DNA of 64,000 nucleotides from Pseudoalteromonas rubra (GTDB taxonomy: Bacteria; Pseudomonadota; Gammaproteobacteria; Enterobacterales; Alteromonadaceae): the NCBI RefSeq assembly GCF_000238295.3, contig NZ_AHCD03000044.1, positions 496,001 through 560,000 of the forward strand, in the 5' to 3' direction. Position numbers and translations under genes: made by a program. The notes under the pieces were generated by a model. The model ran no database searches. It saw nothing but the letters and a program-made list of their open reading frames with translations, and was not told where the DNA came from. Shown piece by piece: positions 36,876-45,888 of this stretch (positions within the stretch are counted from its first letter, which is position 1; each line of letters opens with the position of its first letter).

Positions 36876-36904
36876 GCGTGTGCCTGTTAGCAGGCATACG
36901 CTTT
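36876..36904 (+). terminator. Intrinsic terminator of the exported cluster
   Basis: Stem 36876-36886 (GCGTGTGCCTG) pairs with 36891-36901 (CAGGCATACGC), one G-U pair, loop TTAG, followed by TTT. It lies 8 bases after the last stop codon of the cluster. Confidence 0.75.
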
Positions 36905-37115
36905 AAAGTGTGGCCCCGTCAATGGCTAAGGCACCACCGCTACTGAATGAATAACCAATTTGGAATCATATATTGTGGGTCCTTATTCATTGAGATTGCG
37001 GGGCATATCGAGTTTTTTTGTAATTTTTATGTTAATATTTTCTTGGCGCTAGCTGAGGAAAGTGAACACAGTTTTGGTGTTGCGTATGGTTCAATATCAC
37101 TATCAAGGAGTGACT

Positions 37116-37847
37116 ATGTATAAAGTAATGACCGGTCTTTTATGTTTTTTGACTTGCACCGTATTGGCTAGTGACGCCCAGTACTTTTGGCGGTTTGGTG
37201 ATGGGGTTGTCTCTCATGACGCTGAGCCAGAGCATCAGTACCAACAGCCAGGTATTTATACTGTGACCCGGGAAGTGTACCAGGATGGTAAGTTAATAGA
37301 GTCTTCACAGAAGCAGGTTGATCTTATTTCGCCGAAAATTTCCGGGTTGGTGATTGTGCAGCCAGATGAAGTTGTGCAGGGTCAAAATGTGGAATTTCTG
37401 GCAAGTTTAACGTCCAGTGAGCCGCTCGATTTAAATTATCAGTGGTTTGTTGCTGGTGAACCCATTGCTTCGGATTCTCAAACGGGCAAGTTAACTACTC
37501 AGTTTGCTGAGTCTGGTATTGTCGAGTTGTCAGTTGATGCGATGTGGCAGCAAACGGTTGTTTCGAGTGCAGTCACACAGCTATCTATTGAGCAGTCAGA
37601 AAACGAAAAACCAGATGGAGAGGACGGTGGTGGCTCCGACGGGGGCGACGAAAACCCCGGTGGCGATGATGGAGATAACTCAGATGGCGGAAGCGACAAT
37701 GACAATGGCCAGACACCAGGCAAAGAGGATGGCAGCGATAATAAAACACCTGACACAGGCAAGTCTGATGACGGGGGATCGGGCGGCAGTCTTCATTTCC
37801 TGATGTTATTCCTCGCGGGTGCCTGTGCGATACGCAGACGTCTTTAG
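37116..37847 (+). CDS. PKD-domain surface protein with GlyGly-CTERM sorting signal
   Basis: About 243 residues from the ATG at 37116, with a perfect AAGGAG site; a GTG at 37062 is unlikely. Signal peptide (1-18), then a PKD-like domain (FWRFGDG, HQYQQPGIYTVTREVY) and a second Ig-like part to about 165. A linker of about 50 residues very rich in Asp, Gly and Ser follows. The end is GGSGGSLHFLMLFLAGA plus a basic tail, the GlyGly-CTERM signal cleaved by rhombosortase for type II secretion and surface release. It lies after the cluster terminator, so it has its own promoter. Confidence 0.8.
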   Translation: MYKVMTGLLCFLTCTVLASDAQYFWRFGDGVVSHDAEPEHQYQQPGIYTVTREVYQDGKLIESSQKQVDLISPKISGLVIVQPDEVVQGQNVEFLASLTSSEPLDLNYQWFVAGEPIASDSQTGKLTTQFAESGIVELSVDAMWQQTVVSSAVTQLSIEQSENEKPDGEDGGGSDGGDENPGGDDGDNSDGGSDNDNGQTPGKEDGSDNKTPDTGKSDDGGSGGSLHFLMLFLAGACAIRRRL

Positions 37848-38143
37848 TTAAGTATCCAGCATCCCTGTCAATTCGTTTAGCTGTCGGCACTTTGGCAGCG
37901 AGCGAATGCTGCTTTGTTGCTTGCTCTGTCACCTTAGTGCTCCGTACACTAAGATAAGCGTCGTTGTATTCCTCTGCGGATCAACGGCTGTGGGGTTGTC
38001 AGTTTTTTGTATAAGTTATTGTGATTATTGAAGCATCAGATGGTAATCTGGCCTCACTCACTTTTATTGTTAGTACGTCTCAGCATTAATGGGTGAGATA
38101 AACGAGTCAATTTCTTCAGACACACGTCAGGCAGCCTAAACAT

Positions 38144-38962
38144 ATGATCACAGGAAACAGCAGAGTAAAAGCACTCAAGCATCCATTGAAAGCTGAGGAC
38201 TTTAATTCAGTTAATGGCAGTATCGAGAATGTGTATTACATTGAAGATAATACTGTATTTGTGGTTGAGGAAGAAATTAAGCTGAATGAGGGAGGAACAG
38301 CTCCAAACTTTTATTGTTTTGAGTCAGCTACAGGCAGGCTTATTCCGCCAGCCGAAAGAGCGCGTGTGCTGGCAAAGGTCCAGTATGATTTTGATTTTGG
38401 CATCGAGAGGCTGGAGTGTCGCGTAAATGTGCATGAACTGAATGGCTATGAAACTCTTTACTGTCGTATGCTTGATCAAAATGATGTTGAGATAGGTTAT
38501 TTAACCTATTCCAATCATTTTGAATTTGATTACGAAAAGGCGAGAGAGGAGCTCTACGCGCATGTCCTTTCAATGAGAGAACGTAGTAATGCACCGCCTG
38601 GTTATGTGGTGTTTTCGCAGGATTATCTTAGCTCGGATTACGACGGTAAAATGAGATTACTTGTGACAGACTTTCGTCAGCATTATCGCTCGGTAGGTGA
38701 GACGGGTTATGGCGAATTATATGCCTTTCTAACACAAGAGGTATATGATCGTCTGAAAGACGACCCGGACTTTATACCTTTATTGCGTAAAATTGCTGCC
38801 AACCCCTTTCATAAACATGGAAATGACACGTCTGAAGAGATCTTTCGTGGCATGCTAAGTGGAATTGAAATGAAGGAAACTGAAAATAACAAATCGGCAG
38901 GTTTCTTCACCGGCATCTGGCACAAGTTGAAACATCAATTTTATTCCATTATCAGTAAATAG
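38144..38962 (+). CDS. Protein of unknown function
   Basis: Encodes 272 residues with no signal peptide or membrane segment. It is acidic, with aromatic-rich beta-like N-terminal half (VYYIEDNTVFVVEEEIKL) and a helical C-terminal half. No enzyme motif is visible. I do not recognise the family. The ribosome site is weak. The preceding gap 37848-38143 shows no terminator I am sure of, and the gene has no clear operon partner. Confidence 0.65.
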   Translation: MITGNSRVKALKHPLKAEDFNSVNGSIENVYYIEDNTVFVVEEEIKLNEGGTAPNFYCFESATGRLIPPAERARVLAKVQYDFDFGIERLECRVNVHELNGYETLYCRMLDQNDVEIGYLTYSNHFEFDYEKAREELYAHVLSMRERSNAPPGYVVFSQDYLSSDYDGKMRLLVTDFRQHYRSVGETGYGELYAFLTQEVYDRLKDDPDFIPLLRKIAANPFHKHGNDTSEEIFRGMLSGIEMKETENNKSAGFFTGIWHKLKHQFYSIISK

Positions 38963-39371
38963 CATTCACCCACGCCTGTTTTTGGCTTACCCCAATATCA
39001 GCCGCCAGGGCTGAACTCGAGTTGTCCGTCGAAGCAGGCGCATTGAGCCGTTTGTTACGCAGCTTATCTCGACGATTAATATCCTCTTATAACCGCTTTT
39101 CACTTGTCAGTCAGATCAAACGACTTTTGGCATCATTTTAGGTCGCGCTATATAGTTGCAACATAATAAGGCGGGTCAACAAAATGCAGCCCGCAACACA
39201 ACGTCTGCCTTGTATTCGCCGCTGAGCATGGGGGATTTAAACCGAGCGTTCCTATCTTGACATTGATTGTAATGCGTTAAGTAATTTAGTTGGGCACAAA
39301 GACAACAGGTTGCAGTAAGTACGGTAGAATAGTACTAAAACAAAGCTGTTTGGAATATTTAGGGAGGTCAG
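38963..39371. other. Intergenic region, 409 bases
   Basis: No gene seen on either strand. It holds imperfect inverted repeats around 39172-39218 (AAGGCGGG, then CCCGC, then GCCTT) that recall recombination sites but lack the core motifs of an integron attC. GGGAGG just before 39372 is the ribosome site of the next gene. Confidence 0.35.
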
Positions 39372-40217
39372 ATGTTAGTTGAAATGGCAATTGCTGATGC
39401 ATACGGCGCCGGATTCGAGTTTGTTGAACAAGATATTATACGGGCACACAATGATCTGGGAGGTTACCGGGCACATGCATTGTCGGGTGAATCAGCCTGC
39501 TACACTGACGACACACAAATGTCTCTGGCACTGGCTGAGTTGATGTTAAGTGATAAAGTCTGGGACTGTGAAACGATCGCTGCTGCATTTTACGATACCT
39601 ATCACAGAGATCCGGTTCATGGCTATGCAAAGCGATTGCAACAGGCTTTTGCTCAGGCATCTGATGCACAAGAATTTGCCAGACAGGTTAAGACGGATAG
39701 TTTTGGCAATGGCGCTATGATGCGTGCTCTGCCATTGGGTTATCTGGCTGATGAACAAGCAATTATGGACAAAGCTGAGCAACAGGCCCGGGTAACGCAC
39801 GATCACGATATTGCGGTCAACGCGGCCAAATGTATTGCTCTGGCAACCCACGCAGGGATATATAAAAAGGCCTCGTTGGAAACTTTACCAGATTACCTAA
39901 CTGGTTTTGGCTGCGTGTTTGAAACTCATTGGGAAGGACCTGTACGAGCTATTTCAGAAGATACGCTGAGCGCGGTTTTGATGGTGCTGAGTCAGGCTCG
40001 CAGTTTGAGTAAAATACTCGAACTATCAGTAAACTTAGGTGGCGACACAGACAGCGTAGCGGCAATCAGTTGTGGTATAGCAAGCTGCTATGAAGAGGTC
40101 GAAAAAGATCTGCCCCAGGCATTAATTGCTCAGTTTGATCACCCTCATTATGGCTTGGAGTATCTGGCCAATATTGATTTACGCCTTGAAGCATTGAAGC
40201 GCACCGATAAATTGTAA
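39372..40217 (+). CDS. ADP-ribosylglycohydrolase family protein
   Basis: A 281-residue protein of the DraG/ARH family. Metal-binding motifs are intact: YTDDTQM near 43-49, GNGAMMR near 114-120, and GGDTDSVAAI near 222-231. These bind two Mg2+ and cleave the bond between ADP-ribose and an Arg or other acceptor. The start has a strong GGGAGG site. The substrate protein or nucleic acid is not indicated. It is followed after 12 bases by an unknown protein that may be its partner. Confidence 0.9.
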   Translation: MLVEMAIADAYGAGFEFVEQDIIRAHNDLGGYRAHALSGESACYTDDTQMSLALAELMLSDKVWDCETIAAAFYDTYHRDPVHGYAKRLQQAFAQASDAQEFARQVKTDSFGNGAMMRALPLGYLADEQAIMDKAEQQARVTHDHDIAVNAAKCIALATHAGIYKKASLETLPDYLTGFGCVFETHWEGPVRAISEDTLSAVLMVLSQARSLSKILELSVNLGGDTDSVAAISCGIASCYEEVEKDLPQALIAQFDHPHYGLEYLANIDLRLEALKRTDKL

Positions 40218-40229
40218 AACAAAGAAATT

Positions 40230-41129
40230 ATGAACGCACAGAGTCATTGGATGGTCCTTTATGAGGCGTTGACCCAAAACGAAGCGGGTTATTTTTATAA
40301 CGACCAGCTTTTTAGCGGGATCGCTATCCAACACAATAATGGGGTTGTTGTTGGCAGGCTTGTTTTTGAGAAAGGTAAGCAGGTTGATGATTATACTCCG
40401 CCATATTTAAATCAAACGGAACAGGCAATTCTCGACACTATTGTGGAAGACGTACTCGAGCCTGTTCATGTGAATGGCCAACTTTACTCTGGCATCATAT
40501 ATACGGTTTCATCTAATGGCTGGATATCAGGGGAAAACGTATTCTTCGAGGGGCTTGGAGATGAAGGAACAACTTATCACTATAATACTAATATCCGTCA
40601 TGAGCTGTCTTTGAAATCAAAACTTGGAGACAAGCTGTCTATTGATGAATATTATGAATGGGACGCTGAAGGGCGTGTAGTAGCGTGGACAGTAGTATTT
40701 GAAAACGCGGAGAACGAAGCTGAATCAGGCAGTATCTCATTTGCTGTGAATGAAGATCAGAGCCTACATTATTTCTCCGTTGGAGGTAATTTCACGCTGG
40801 TAGCTGACAATAGTGACCGTTTGGTTTGTCCTTATCATAGTGTTATTGACAATCTTCGCCAGTATAATTCATTCTCTCTCGAGAGCTTTTGCTTTGGTTG
40901 CTCTGAGCAAGCACTAAAGCGAGAACAAGAGATTAAGAAGTTAATTGTGGAATTTAAACCTAAAAGCCTTGAGCTGTATGATTTCTCAGGTAGATGCATG
41001 GAATTTATACATTTTGCTATTGCTAATGGCGTGAAACAGCTTGAAGTTATAGACTATGCTAGTGAACAGGAAAAAGCTGCCTTACATACACTGATGGCTC
41101 ACCAATACCCGCATATCAAAATGATCTAA
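40230..41129 (+). CDS. Protein of unknown function with MORN-like repeats
   Basis: Encodes 299 residues. Two repeats resemble toxin-antitoxin MORN-variant repeats: YNDQLFSGIAIQHNNGVVVG and VNGQLYSGIIYTVSSNGWISG-like. A Cys-x-x-Cys pair occurs near residue 225. No signal peptide. Such repeats occur in immunity proteins, which with the ADP-ribosylglycohydrolase just upstream could suggest a defence or immunity unit; this is speculative. Terminator directly downstream. Confidence 0.6.
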   Translation: MNAQSHWMVLYEALTQNEAGYFYNDQLFSGIAIQHNNGVVVGRLVFEKGKQVDDYTPPYLNQTEQAILDTIVEDVLEPVHVNGQLYSGIIYTVSSNGWISGENVFFEGLGDEGTTYHYNTNIRHELSLKSKLGDKLSIDEYYEWDAEGRVVAWTVVFENAENEAESGSISFAVNEDQSLHYFSVGGNFTLVADNSDRLVCPYHSVIDNLRQYNSFSLESFCFGCSEQALKREQEIKKLIVEFKPKSLELYDFSGRCMEFIHFAIANGVKQLEVIDYASEQEKAALHTLMAHQYPHIKMI

Positions 41130-41135
41130 ATGCTG

Positions 41136-41161
41136 GCAGAGCCTATGTCACGAGGCTCTGC
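41136..41161 (+). terminator. Terminator-like hairpin
   Basis: GCAGAGCC (41136-41143) pairs with GGCTCTGC (41154-41161), loop of 10 bases. The U-tail is poor. Confidence 0.5.
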
Positions 41162-41228
41162 TACTTTCAAAGGACCTAATCCGCGCCCTGTCAACCTCGG
41201 AACGCTCTAATCGTGCAGGGCGTATTTG

Positions 41229-41903
41229 TCAGTCTTGTGCTTGTAGTGCTTTAAGCGCCCGATTCACTTGTTGATCGGCCTGGCGGGTTGTTTCTGGCAG
41301 GCGGTATTTTGGCGTGAGTTTGAGGATCCAGTCTCTGGCTGTGCTCAGACTGACTTTGTGGCCGACAGAGACATACACTGGCTTAATGTTGTCCTGAGTC
41401 CGTAACACTTCCCCTATTACCTGCTCATTATCGATAAGCTTTGCGCTTGCCCCCCGCGTTTCAATTAAGGCCTCGTGTGTGCCTGTGAGTCGTGTTTTAC
41501 CACACCCTATGGTTGGAATATCCAGGGTTACACCGAGGTGGCAGGCCAGCCCAAAGCGCCTTGGATGAGCCAGGCCCTGGCCATCACACACTATCATATC
41601 TGGCTTATGTGTAAGCTGCTCGAAAGCGGATAGCAATGGGGGCAACTCCCGGAATGAGAACAAACCGGGAATGTACGGAAAGCGTACACTTTCGGTGACT
41701 ACCTGAGTTTCAATGATGTCCAGTGTATTGGCATCCAGCACGACAATGGCACCAACCAGTTGATTTGTCGCGTCGTCATAGGCCACGTCCGTCCCTGCAA
41801 TGGTGGAGATGGACTCAAAATTGTCTTCACAAATAACCTGAGTGGCGAGCGTTTCTTGCAGTGCCTGAGCTTCTGTTTCAGAGCTGGGGTACTCAATTTG
41901 CAT
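41229..41903 (-). CDS. nfi: Endonuclease V (deoxyinosine repair)
   Basis: About 224 residues from the ATG at 41903, with AAGG upstream; a TTG at 41936 would add 11. The catalytic blocks are GTDVAYDD, the wedge PYIPGLFSFRE and DGQGLAHPRRFGLACHLG. Endonuclease V cuts one base 3' of deoxyinosine in DNA. Length and motifs are canonical. It is not in an operon. Confidence 0.95.
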   Translation of the reverse strand: MQIEYPSSETEAQALQETLATQVICEDNFESISTIAGTDVAYDDATNQLVGAIVVLDANTLDIIETQVVTESVRFPYIPGLFSFRELPPLLSAFEQLTHKPDMIVCDGQGLAHPRRFGLACHLGVTLDIPTIGCGKTRLTGTHEALIETRGASAKLIDNEQVIGEVLRTQDNIKPVYVSVGHKVSLSTARDWILKLTPKYRLPETTRQADQQVNRALKALQAQD

Positions 41904-42111
41904 TGTAACTACCTTATTCTTTGTATTACTGTGCAATTTTAACGTACCTTAGTTCGCTATTCATAGAGCAGAGTATACAAATAGGTTAAGTAAAACGCTG
42001 CTGGTGCGACGCCGTGTTGGAGGTAACCGTCTGTCAATGGTTTTCACGAAGCATGTTAAATTAGCACAGGCTAAACGTTTATCAACTCGTTTGTTTTTGG
42101 AGCAAAAAATT

Positions 42112-42201
42112 ATGACTCTAGATTATGAAGAGATAAAAGGTGTCAGCTGTATGGTTGTCCGTGAAAATGGCAAGTATTTTGTCAGTTATAACTGTGATTA
42201 A
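42112..42201 (+). CDS. Possible small protein
   Basis: A 29-codon frame (MTLDYEEIKGVSCMVVRENG...) with GGAG 9 bases before the ATG. A longer in-frame start at 42004 exists. Evidence is limited to the ribosome site and plausible composition; it could be noise in the gap 41904-42367. Confidence 0.3.
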   Translation: MTLDYEEIKGVSCMVVRENGKYFVSYNCD

Positions 42202-42367
42202 ATTGAGCTCTTACCCACGGTTTTAGATTAATATACGCGCAAAAGTGCAAGTTTTCCGGGATAAAACTTTAAACTGTGATAAAACACACTGAAAGCAGGG
42301 CCGTACTGGATAAACAGCTTGTGCCTGTCTATGGTTAGAGTGTGTTCACCTTTCACAGTGGTGTCGT

Positions 42368-43183
42368 TTGGCTGTCTGTTTTAACCCATTTCCTTATTGC
42401 CTGAAATACATCAGAGTCATTTCATTTTTGACCTTTGCATTATGTGGGTTTGCAGCGAGCGCCAGTGTAACAGGGAGCTGCCAGGAATTGAGGGTGGGCG
42501 GGCCGGTAAGTTGGTGGCCTATTGGGTATATCAATGAGCAAACGGATAAAGCAGAGGGGATTTCTTTTGAATTGCTTGAGTACATTGGCGAACAGTTAAA
42601 TTTGCCAGTGTGGATCGCGCCGTCTTTACCCTGGAAACGTGTGCTGAAAATGGTTGAAGTGGGGCAGCTCGATGTCGTCTCTGGCGCCTATAAAACCGCC
42701 CAGCGCAGTAGCCTGTTCCAATATAGCGAGCCTTATTACCGCAATGAGATCAGGGTGTTTGTGCATAAAGACAGGCCATTTGTGTTTGAGAAGCTTGAAC
42801 ACCTGAAGGGTCGTGTAGGGCTTAAACCGCTTGGGGGCAGCTTTGGTCAGGCATTTGATAGCTTTGCGGCTGAAAACAAATCCAGTTTTGTCAGCGTTGC
42901 CGCGCATAAAGCCACTTTTGAGGTCAATGTGCTGCGACCACTCATAGAAGGGCTGGCCGATTATTTTGTGCTGGATTATCAGGATGGCTTGCTGTTTTTG
43001 CAAAAAAGCGGCTTGCAGGACGAATTTGTTGCGCTGCCGCACCCTGTTGCCGTGCTTGATGTACATTTATTGTTATCCCGTCACTCCTGGTGTGCCAATT
43101 TATTGCCAGAGATTAATCAGGTCATCGCCCAGGCAAAACGCAACGGCAAACTGGCAAATATCATTGCAGGCTACAGCCAGTAA
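42368..43183 (+). CDS. Exported family-3 solute-binding protein
   Basis: About 271 residues from a TTG; no ATG start is available and no stronger site was seen. Hydrophobic signal (FLTFALCGFAASASV). Mature part follows SBP_bac_3: LRVGGPVSWWPIGY, GISFELLEYIGEQLNLPV, GQLDVVSGAYKT, and IAGYSQ at the end. No transporter genes are adjacent. It may be a lone sensor-like protein. Convergent with the TonB-dependent receptor, 22 bases between stops. Confidence 0.8.
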   Translation: MAVCFNPFPYCLKYIRVISFLTFALCGFAASASVTGSCQELRVGGPVSWWPIGYINEQTDKAEGISFELLEYIGEQLNLPVWIAPSLPWKRVLKMVEVGQLDVVSGAYKTAQRSSLFQYSEPYYRNEIRVFVHKDRPFVFEKLEHLKGRVGLKPLGGSFGQAFDSFAAENKSSFVSVAAHKATFEVNVLRPLIEGLADYFVLDYQDGLLFLQKSGLQDEFVALPHPVAVLDVHLLLSRHSWCANLLPEINQVIAQAKRNGKLANIIAGYSQ

Positions 43184-43205
43184 CGATTTTTGTTATCTGT
43201 GCATG

Positions 43206-45593
43206 TTAAAACTGATATCGATATACCACACCCCATGTCCGGGGATTGTTCCAGTTAGCCTGGATTGAATTGGCAGGTAAGCCATTGACGATTTGGGAGT
43301 GCACAACGGCACGGCTGAGCACGTTTTGGTTGGTGAGGTTTTCAATAAAGAACTGAATGTCTGTTCTGTCATTCACGGTCCAGGTAAGGCGCGCATCGGC
43401 CATCAAATGGGCATTGACTTTGACTTCGGGGATGTTGGTGTCAAACGCATAGTAGTCGTCTTTATAGCTAAGCTGAATATACGGCGTTAAATAAGACGTT
43501 TCATCAAGATAGAAATGATAGAGTGCACTGAATCCCAGCGTGTATTCTGAGGTCATTGCCGGTTGCCAGTGGGCGAAACTAAACTGACTGGTGTGGTCAT
43601 TAATGTCTTGCCTGTCATCCAGATTACCAAGCCCAAGAAGCGGACGAAGTGCCGCATTGCCGACTTTGAAATCATCACTGAACCGGGCATCAATCCAGGT
43701 CAAATTAGCGGACACGTGCATATCGTCCAGGGGCAACCAGGACAGCGCCAGATCCAGGCCCACAGAAGTAATATCTCCGCCGTTTTCATAATACTCGAAT
43801 GTAGTACTGGTACCGTTAGCAAGGCACTGAGTCACAGTGTGACCTGAGGTGACATCATTGCAGGCAATGGCAAACAGTTGTGCTTTTACATCACTGTATT
43901 TGTTCATATAAGCCGAAATATTCAACTGCATTGCGCCGCCTAGCAGGGTGTGCTTCATGCCCAGCTCAAAAGATATCACCTGTTCATTGTCGTAAAAAGG
44001 GGCTGCGCCACGCTCGACCACACGTGTGTCATTGGCGCCTCCGGTGCGATAGCCATTCGCAATGCTGGCGTAATAGAGTGCGTCCTCATTGGCTTTTAGT
44101 TCCACACCTGCTTTGTACAGCAAGGTAGCGTTCTGCCATTGCGGGGTCAGGGTGCCGGTGAAATCTTTCTTATCCGCGTTGTAGCGTAAACCGCCGATTA
44201 ATTGCAGTTTGTCGCTGAGCGCAAACCTTAGCTGGCTGAATAGCGCTGTTGAATGGCTGATATGAGGGTCATCTACCGGGTTGCCCCAGGTAGGCACATG
44301 AATGCGGTCTGCAATCCCGTCATCATTGCTATCTGTATGCCACAACCATGCCCAGTCAGCTTCCTGATGAAATATGTGCAGGCCTGCTATCCAGGACAGC
44401 GGGCCTGTAGTCGCACAAGACGCTTGTATTTCTGAGGACCAGCTATATTGTTCGTCCTGACGGCCGAATCCACCTACTTTGTCTATACCGCCATCGCTGA
44501 AGTCATTATCGTAAAATTGTTTACCACTAAATTTGGTATAGTTGCTGGTCCATTTATAGTGAGCCAGCGCATCGCGCCACTCTAACTGCACGGTGCCAGA
44601 TAGCGCGTCTTGCTTATTAAAAGACAGTGCGTTGCGAAACACATCATATGGGCCCGTGTCGTCATTTCTGACATTATCAGGCTGATAAATGTGGCCCGGT
44701 GTGACAGTGGCTTGAGGATGAAAAATGCCGGAACCAGGCGTGGTTTCACTGAGCTGATAGCCATATATTTGTTGATAGCCCCAAATGGCATCTGAGTTGG
44801 CATCTTTGTTAGAAAAATCGAGTCGTAAGGTCATCTGAAAACCGGAATTATTCTGATATCTGGATATCCAGCGCGCGTAGAATAAGTCTTTCTCTCTAAG
44901 GTCATCCTCCGGACCCGGCAGATGATGGTTGGCGATAAAACCCTGATGTTTATCTGCCACCATGACCAGCCGGGTTGCAAGTGAATCGCTGATTGGCAGA
45001 TTGACCATACCCTCATAACGGTTTCTGTGGTAGCTGCCCCTGAGCAACTTAATGCTACCTTGCAGCGACTCAAAGTCAGGTTGTTTGCTGATGATGTTGA
45101 TGCTTCCTGCAAATGTATTGCGACCATACAAGGTTCCCTGAGGACCACGTAACACTTCTATCCGCTCAATATCAACGTAAGCGCTTGTGCCAGCAGTGGT
45201 TGTCGGAATATAGATCCCATCCTGAAAAATCCCGACAACCTGTTCAGCAATACCCGGGCCGGATACGCCTACTTCATTGGTTCTGGCACCACGCATTGCC
45301 GGGCGTATTTCGGCTCCGGACTGACCGATGCGCAATCCGGGAACGAGGCTGTCCAATCTTGTTATGTCGACAATACCTGCGCGTTCTATATCTTCATCAC
45401 TTAATACCGATATCGAAGATGAGACAGTCTGTAAATCCTGATTACGGCGATTGGCAGTGACTGTAATTCGCTCCAGCTGCAGGGCATTTGCAGTTTGGCT
45501 GGGTGCTTCCTGCGCCATGGCGGGTGTGCACAACAGGTGGCTCAGAGGTAGCAATAAATAAAGCCAAAGCCCTTTTAAATAGGTGACATACAT
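43206..45593 (-). CDS. TonB-dependent outer-membrane receptor
   Basis: About 795 residues from the ATG at 45593, chosen because a signal peptide follows (LYLLLPLSHLLCTPAMA); the frame opens 27 codons earlier. The plug domain has ITVTANRRNQDLQ, RIEVLRGPQGTLYGRNT and INIISKQP, then a 22-strand-type barrel ending in YRYQF. A TonB box is not clearly seen. It is divergent from prpR and shares its operator-rich intergenic region, so it may be regulated together with propionate use. Substrate unknown. Confidence 0.9.
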   Translation of the reverse strand: MYVTYLKGLWLYLLLPLSHLLCTPAMAQEAPSQTANALQLERITVTANRRNQDLQTVSSSISVLSDEDIERAGIVDITRLDSLVPGLRIGQSGAEIRPAMRGARTNEVGVSGPGIAEQVVGIFQDGIYIPTTTAGTSAYVDIERIEVLRGPQGTLYGRNTFAGSINIISKQPDFESLQGSIKLLRGSYHRNRYEGMVNLPISDSLATRLVMVADKHQGFIANHHLPGPEDDLREKDLFYARWISRYQNNSGFQMTLRLDFSNKDANSDAIWGYQQIYGYQLSETTPGSGIFHPQATVTPGHIYQPDNVRNDDTGPYDVFRNALSFNKQDALSGTVQLEWRDALAHYKWTSNYTKFSGKQFYDNDFSDGGIDKVGGFGRQDEQYSWSSEIQASCATTGPLSWIAGLHIFHQEADWAWLWHTDSNDDGIADRIHVPTWGNPVDDPHISHSTALFSQLRFALSDKLQLIGGLRYNADKKDFTGTLTPQWQNATLLYKAGVELKANEDALYYASIANGYRTGGANDTRVVERGAAPFYDNEQVISFELGMKHTLLGGAMQLNISAYMNKYSDVKAQLFAIACNDVTSGHTVTQCLANGTSTTFEYYENGGDITSVGLDLALSWLPLDDMHVSANLTWIDARFSDDFKVGNAALRPLLGLGNLDDRQDINDHTSQFSFAHWQPAMTSEYTLGFSALYHFYLDETSYLTPYIQLSYKDDYYAFDTNIPEVKVNAHLMADARLTWTVNDRTDIQFFIENLTNQNVLSRAVVHSQIVNGLPANSIQANWNNPRTWGVVYRYQF

Positions 45594-45794
45594 ACTGTTC
45601 TCAACAGCTTCAGGAGTGTTTTGCATTAAGTATAGTAAGCCCATGGTGGCCTGCCCCCATTGCTGAGCCGTCATTTGGTTTTTTCTTCAAATGCATACTG
45701 TGAATGTAAGTGAGCTTATGACTGGCGTCTTTATGTCTGAGCCCGGTCGACCGTTTTTGGGCCATAAATTTCATGAATACCCTGTATAGTTAAA

Positions 45795-45806
45795 ATTGTC
45801 GACAAT
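45795..45806. promoter_or_regulatory. Palindrome, candidate PrpR operator 1
   Basis: Perfect 12-base palindrome ATTGTCGACAAT in the gap between the TonB receptor and prpR. GntR-family FadR-type regulators bind short palindromes of this kind. Confidence 0.55.
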
Positions 45807-45821
45807 CTCTCGGGTGTTAGG

Positions 45822-45837
45822 TTGACGTACACGTCAA
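45822..45837. promoter_or_regulatory. Inverted repeat between candidate operators
   Basis: TTGACGT-AC-ACGTCAA, a near-perfect inverted repeat with a two-base centre. Its centre lies 29 bases from operator 1 and 24 from operator 2. TTGACG could also be a -35 element. Confidence 0.45.
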
Positions 45838-45847
45838 GTAGCTCTAT

Positions 45848-45858
45848 ATTGTCTACAA
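45848..45858. promoter_or_regulatory. Candidate PrpR operator 2
   Basis: ATTGTCTACAA, one base off operator 1, with its centre about 53 bases away (about five helical turns) and 31 bases before the prpR start. Confidence 0.5.
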
Positions 45859-45888
45859 CTTTTATCAAGACCGGAAGGCGAAGACATA

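Noticed and set aside
39172..39218. Inverted repeats resembling an integron attC site
   Set aside because: The conserved core bases GTTRRRY are not in place and no cassette-like array or integrase is present.
42626..43066. Minus-strand 146-codon frame inside the solute-binding-protein gene
   Set aside because: Antisense to a clear family-3 binding protein, no ribosome site or family pattern.
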